From: Geodermatophilus africanus
GTDB taxonomy: Bacteria > Actinomycetota > Actinomycetes > Mycobacteriales > Geodermatophilaceae
Direction of reading: 5' to 3'
DNA length: 64,000 nt
NCBI RefSeq assembly: GCF_900107105.1
Contig: NZ_FNOT01000010.1
Location: 118,337-182,336 of the forward strand
The position numbers and the translations under genes are program-made. Of this stretch, positions 60,881 to 64,000 are shown piece by piece (the first letter of the stretch is position 1; each line of letters starts with the position of its first letter). A model generated the notes under the pieces. The model was not told where the DNA came from. It ran no database searches and was given only the letters and a program-made list of their open reading frames with translations.

Positions 60881-61394
60881 AGGACCTCGCTGCCCCCCAC
60901 TGCTCGCAGGCTCGCCGCGGACCCCTGCAGCGAGGCCGTTCCCGGAGCGCGCCACCCCGCCGCTCGCAGGCTCGCAGCGGGCCCGTGCAGCGAGGCCTTT
61001 TCAGGAGCGCGCCCGTGAGCGGGGGGCCGCGGTCGTCGAGTTCGTGTTCGTGTCGGTGCTGGTCGTGGTGCTGCTGCTGGCGGTGCTGCAGGTCGCGGTC
61101 TACGTGCACGTGCGGAACGTGGTGACCGCGAGCGCGCAGGAGGGCGCCCGGTTCGCGGCCAACGCCGACGTGCCGTCGTCCGCCGGTGCCGACCGCACGG
61201 TGGCGGTGGTGGCGCGGGCGACCTCGCAGCAGACCGCCGACGGGCTGGTGTGCAGCTCGGCCCAGGAGGTCGACGCCAGCGGGCTGACCCTGGTCGTGGT
61301 CCGCTGCTCGGGCGCGGTGCCGAAGCTGCTGGCCGGGCTGGGCTCGCTGCTGCCGGTCGAGGTCACCGGCCGGGCGGTGGAGGAGGCCCCGTGA
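60873..61394 (+). CDS. TadE-like pseudopilin with repeat-derived N-terminus
   Basis: The conserved part begins ERGAAVVEFVFVSVLVVVLL, the TadE signature with Glu at the position expected in type IV pilin-like helices, followed by a 100-residue external region with two Cys (DGLVCSSAQE and VVVRCSGAV). The only in-frame start before this is GTG 60873, overlapping the pilin stop. The first about 48 codons are therefore dispersed-repeat sequence, rich in Pro and Arg. The repeat has been exapted as coding, or the natural start was destroyed. Confidence 0.7.
   Translation: MDEGPRCPPLLAGSPRTPAARPFPERATPPLAGSQRARAARPFQERARERGAAVVEFVFVSVLVVVLLLAVLQVAVYVHVRNVVTASAQEGARFAANADVPSSAGADRTVAVVARATSQQTADGLVCSSAQEVDASGLTLVVVRCSGAVPKLLAGLGSLLPVEVTGRAVEEAP
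60878..61014. repeat. Two dispersed repeats forming the 5' end of a TadE-like gene
   Basis: Copies with GAAGGACCTCGCTGCCCCCC, CTCGCAGGCTCGCCGCGG and CCCTGCAGCGAGGCC, then a second CGCTCGCAGGCTCGCAGCGG unit. They lie between the pilin-like gene and the conserved TadE start, and are open in the TadE frame. Confidence 0.7.
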
Positions 61395-61858
61395 GGTGGC
61401 TGCGGGCGCGGCTGGGCATGGTCGCCGGGGAGCGCGGCTCGGCGCTGATCGAGTTCACGTTCATCGCGATCGTCGTGTTCGTGCCACTGGTCTACATCGT
61501 GGCCGGGTTCTCGGCGGTGCAGCGCGGGGTGTTCGCCTCGACCGCCGCGGCGCGGGAGGCCGGACGGGCGATGGGCACCGCTCCCGACCCGGTCACCGGC
61601 GCGGCCCGGGCGGAGGCCGCCGCGCGGCTGGCGGTGGCCGACCAGTCGGTCGAGGCCACCGACGTCGTCGTCGGCTACGCACCCGCCGGTGCGGGGTGCG
61701 ACGCCGCGGGGAGCTACGCGCCGACGCTGACGCGGGGCGAGGAGTTCTCGGTGTGCGTGACCGTGACGGTGCGCATCCCGCTGCTGCCGGAGTTCGTCGA
61801 CGCCAACACCGCCACCGGCCAGTTCGTCGTCGAGCGCGACCGCTACGTCGACGCCTGA
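61391..61858 (+). CDS. TadE family protein
   Basis: A 155-residue protein beginning with a short basic lead, then GERGSALIEFTFIAIVVFVP, the TadE helix with the conserved Glu. The external region has AGAGCDAAGSY and SVCVTVTVRIPLL with a Cys pair. GTG 61391 overlaps the upstream stop by four bases. Such minor pseudopilins help initiate Tad pili. Confidence 0.8.
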   Translation: MRWLRARLGMVAGERGSALIEFTFIAIVVFVPLVYIVAGFSAVQRGVFASTAAAREAGRAMGTAPDPVTGAARAEAAARLAVADQSVEATDVVVGYAPAGAGCDAAGSYAPTLTRGEEFSVCVTVTVRIPLLPEFVDANTATGQFVVERDRYVDA

Positions 61859-61868
61859 CCGACCGATC

Positions 61869-61928
61869 GCGGGCGTTCCTCGTGCACTGCCGTCACCACA
61901 GCGTCGGCAACCCGCGAGGAACGCCCGC
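61869..61928. terminator. Long inverted repeat at the end of the tad operon
   Basis: GCGGGCGTTCCTCG (61869-61882) and CGAGGAACGCCCGC (61915-61928) are perfect 14-bp arms with a 32-bp centre, lying 10 bp after the TadE stop and before the convergent ATPase stop. It may terminate both transcripts or be a small repeat element. Confidence 0.65.
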
Positions 61929-61976
61929 AACGGCCTGATCGAGGAAAGCCAGGGCTGCGGTGCCCGGGTCGTCGAC

Positions 61977-63584
<1,608 letters not shown>

Positions 63585-63664
63585 GGTCCAGGACGGTAGC
63601 GACGGACGCCGGAGGGCGCGGGTCGAGGGGACCGCGCGCCACCTGCGTCGACGCCTGACAGTGA

Positions 63665-63886
63665 GGATGTGGGAGAGCCCCGCAGCGGTCGTTCCTGACC
63701 CAGCGCCTGACTGACTTCGGGTCTTCAAGCCGATCTGTCGGTTCGGTCCGCTGCGGGGCTCGTTTGCACTCACCGGTCGAGGGTTCGTGACCTCATAGGA
63801 GCTTGTGCCAGCAAGCACCCGTCACTGTCTTGTCCGCTCGCTCGGCGGTGCGTGCCGCCCCGACCGGTCAAGTGACAAGGACGGCG
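63665..63886 (+). ncRNA. Candidate bridge-RNA region of the IS110 element
   Basis: GAGCCCCGCAGCGG (63675-63688) and CCGCTGCGGGGCTC (63748-63761) form a perfect 14-bp stem enclosing a 59-base loop. More potentially structured sequence follows before the transposase ATG. Bridge RNAs of IS110 elements lie in this position and use internal loops to pair with target and donor DNA. The loops are not assigned here. Confidence 0.4.
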
Positions 63887-64000
63887 ATGACCACCATCGC
63901 AGAACCATTGCCGACTGCCCAGCCTGCGCCGGTGTTCGGCGGGGTGGACACCCATGCCGACACCCATACCGCCGCGGTCATCGACCCCGCGGGGCGGCTG
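63887..64000 (+). CDS. IS110 family transposase, N-terminal fragment
   Basis: From ATG 63887 the frame reads to PAPVFGGVDTHADTHTAAVI, the start of the RuvC-like DEDD domain. The first catalytic Asp is in GVDTHADTH, as in all IS110/IS1111 transposases. The gene is cut by the window edge, so the Tnp-20 domain is not seen. Confidence 0.85.
   Translation, partial: MTTIAEPLPTAQPAPVFGGVDTHADTHTAAVIDPAGRL

Larger units (their letters stand above)
63665..64000 (+). mobile_element. IS110-family element, left end (runs off the window)
   Basis: It consists of a non-coding structured left part (about 63665-63886) and the first 38 codons of a DEDD transposase. IS110 elements have no terminal inverted repeats and carry the bridge RNA in the non-coding end beside the transposase gene, as seen here. 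The exact left end cannot be set without the other side. Confidence 0.6.

Overview
The window comes from a very G+C-rich actinobacterium. Gene content, the many GTG starts and a family of short 'AAGGACCCC...' intergenic repeats suggest a Geodermatophilaceae-like organism (Blastococcus/Geodermatophilus/Modestobacter); this assignment is an inference. From about 1.8 to 16.1 kb the gene order follows the region known in Mycobacterium tuberculosis as Rv1212c-Rv1234: glgA and glgC divergent, an O-methyltransferase divergent from sigE-rseA-htrA-tatB, then mrp, a MgtE_N/CBS protein and a DUF1003 protein. This is a core segment for glycogen/glucan synthesis and envelope stress.

0-41 kb is otherwise chromosomal. 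It holds two signalling genes, a diguanylate cyclase, AzlCD, a MerR/DUF4188 pair with a visible operator, PhzF, EamA, a CoA-ester lyase and an acyl-CoA dehydrogenase, a TPP enzyme, hydrolase and methyltransferase genes, OsmC, a GH16-like protein and an OafA-type acyltransferase. A frameshifted class A PBP follows. Next comes a two-gene operon for a cyclooxygenase-like haem dioxygenase and a catalase-related haem protein, probably a bacterial oxylipin module, then a giant AAA/BTAD regulator and an ECF sigma factor.

41.06-61.86 kb is a Tad/Flp pilus locus broken by an accessory island. tadA/cpaF stops after its Walker A region (junction near 41760). A 57-bp internal piece of the same gene is stranded at 46174-46230, and host sequence resumes only in the last 36 codons of a tadC-like gene (60534). 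The pilin-like and TadE-like genes follow. The island first carries phage debris (an HK97-type capsid gene, a second capsid fragment, a scaffold-like fragment), small cargo genes and a protein built of eight exact 26-residue Gly/Val/Ala repeats. It then carries a lower-G+C defence segment: a Septu-like PtuA-PtuB pair, a decayed tyrosine integrase, and a minus-strand cluster of D12 adenine DNA methyltransferase - HerA - NurA - frameshifted unknown gene - YidC/Oxa1-like membrane protein. This last cluster is the best candidate for an undescribed system.

The window ends with a HerA-like DUF853 ATPase and the left end of an IS110-family element with a strong stem-loop where a bridge RNA is expected. 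The dispersed AAGGACCCC repeats lie only in host sequence, and two copies have become part of coding sequence (a 2H phosphoesterase and a TadE-like protein). Several genes carry single frameshifts (PBP, 52-kb unknown, coiled-coil protein). These could be real decay or read errors.
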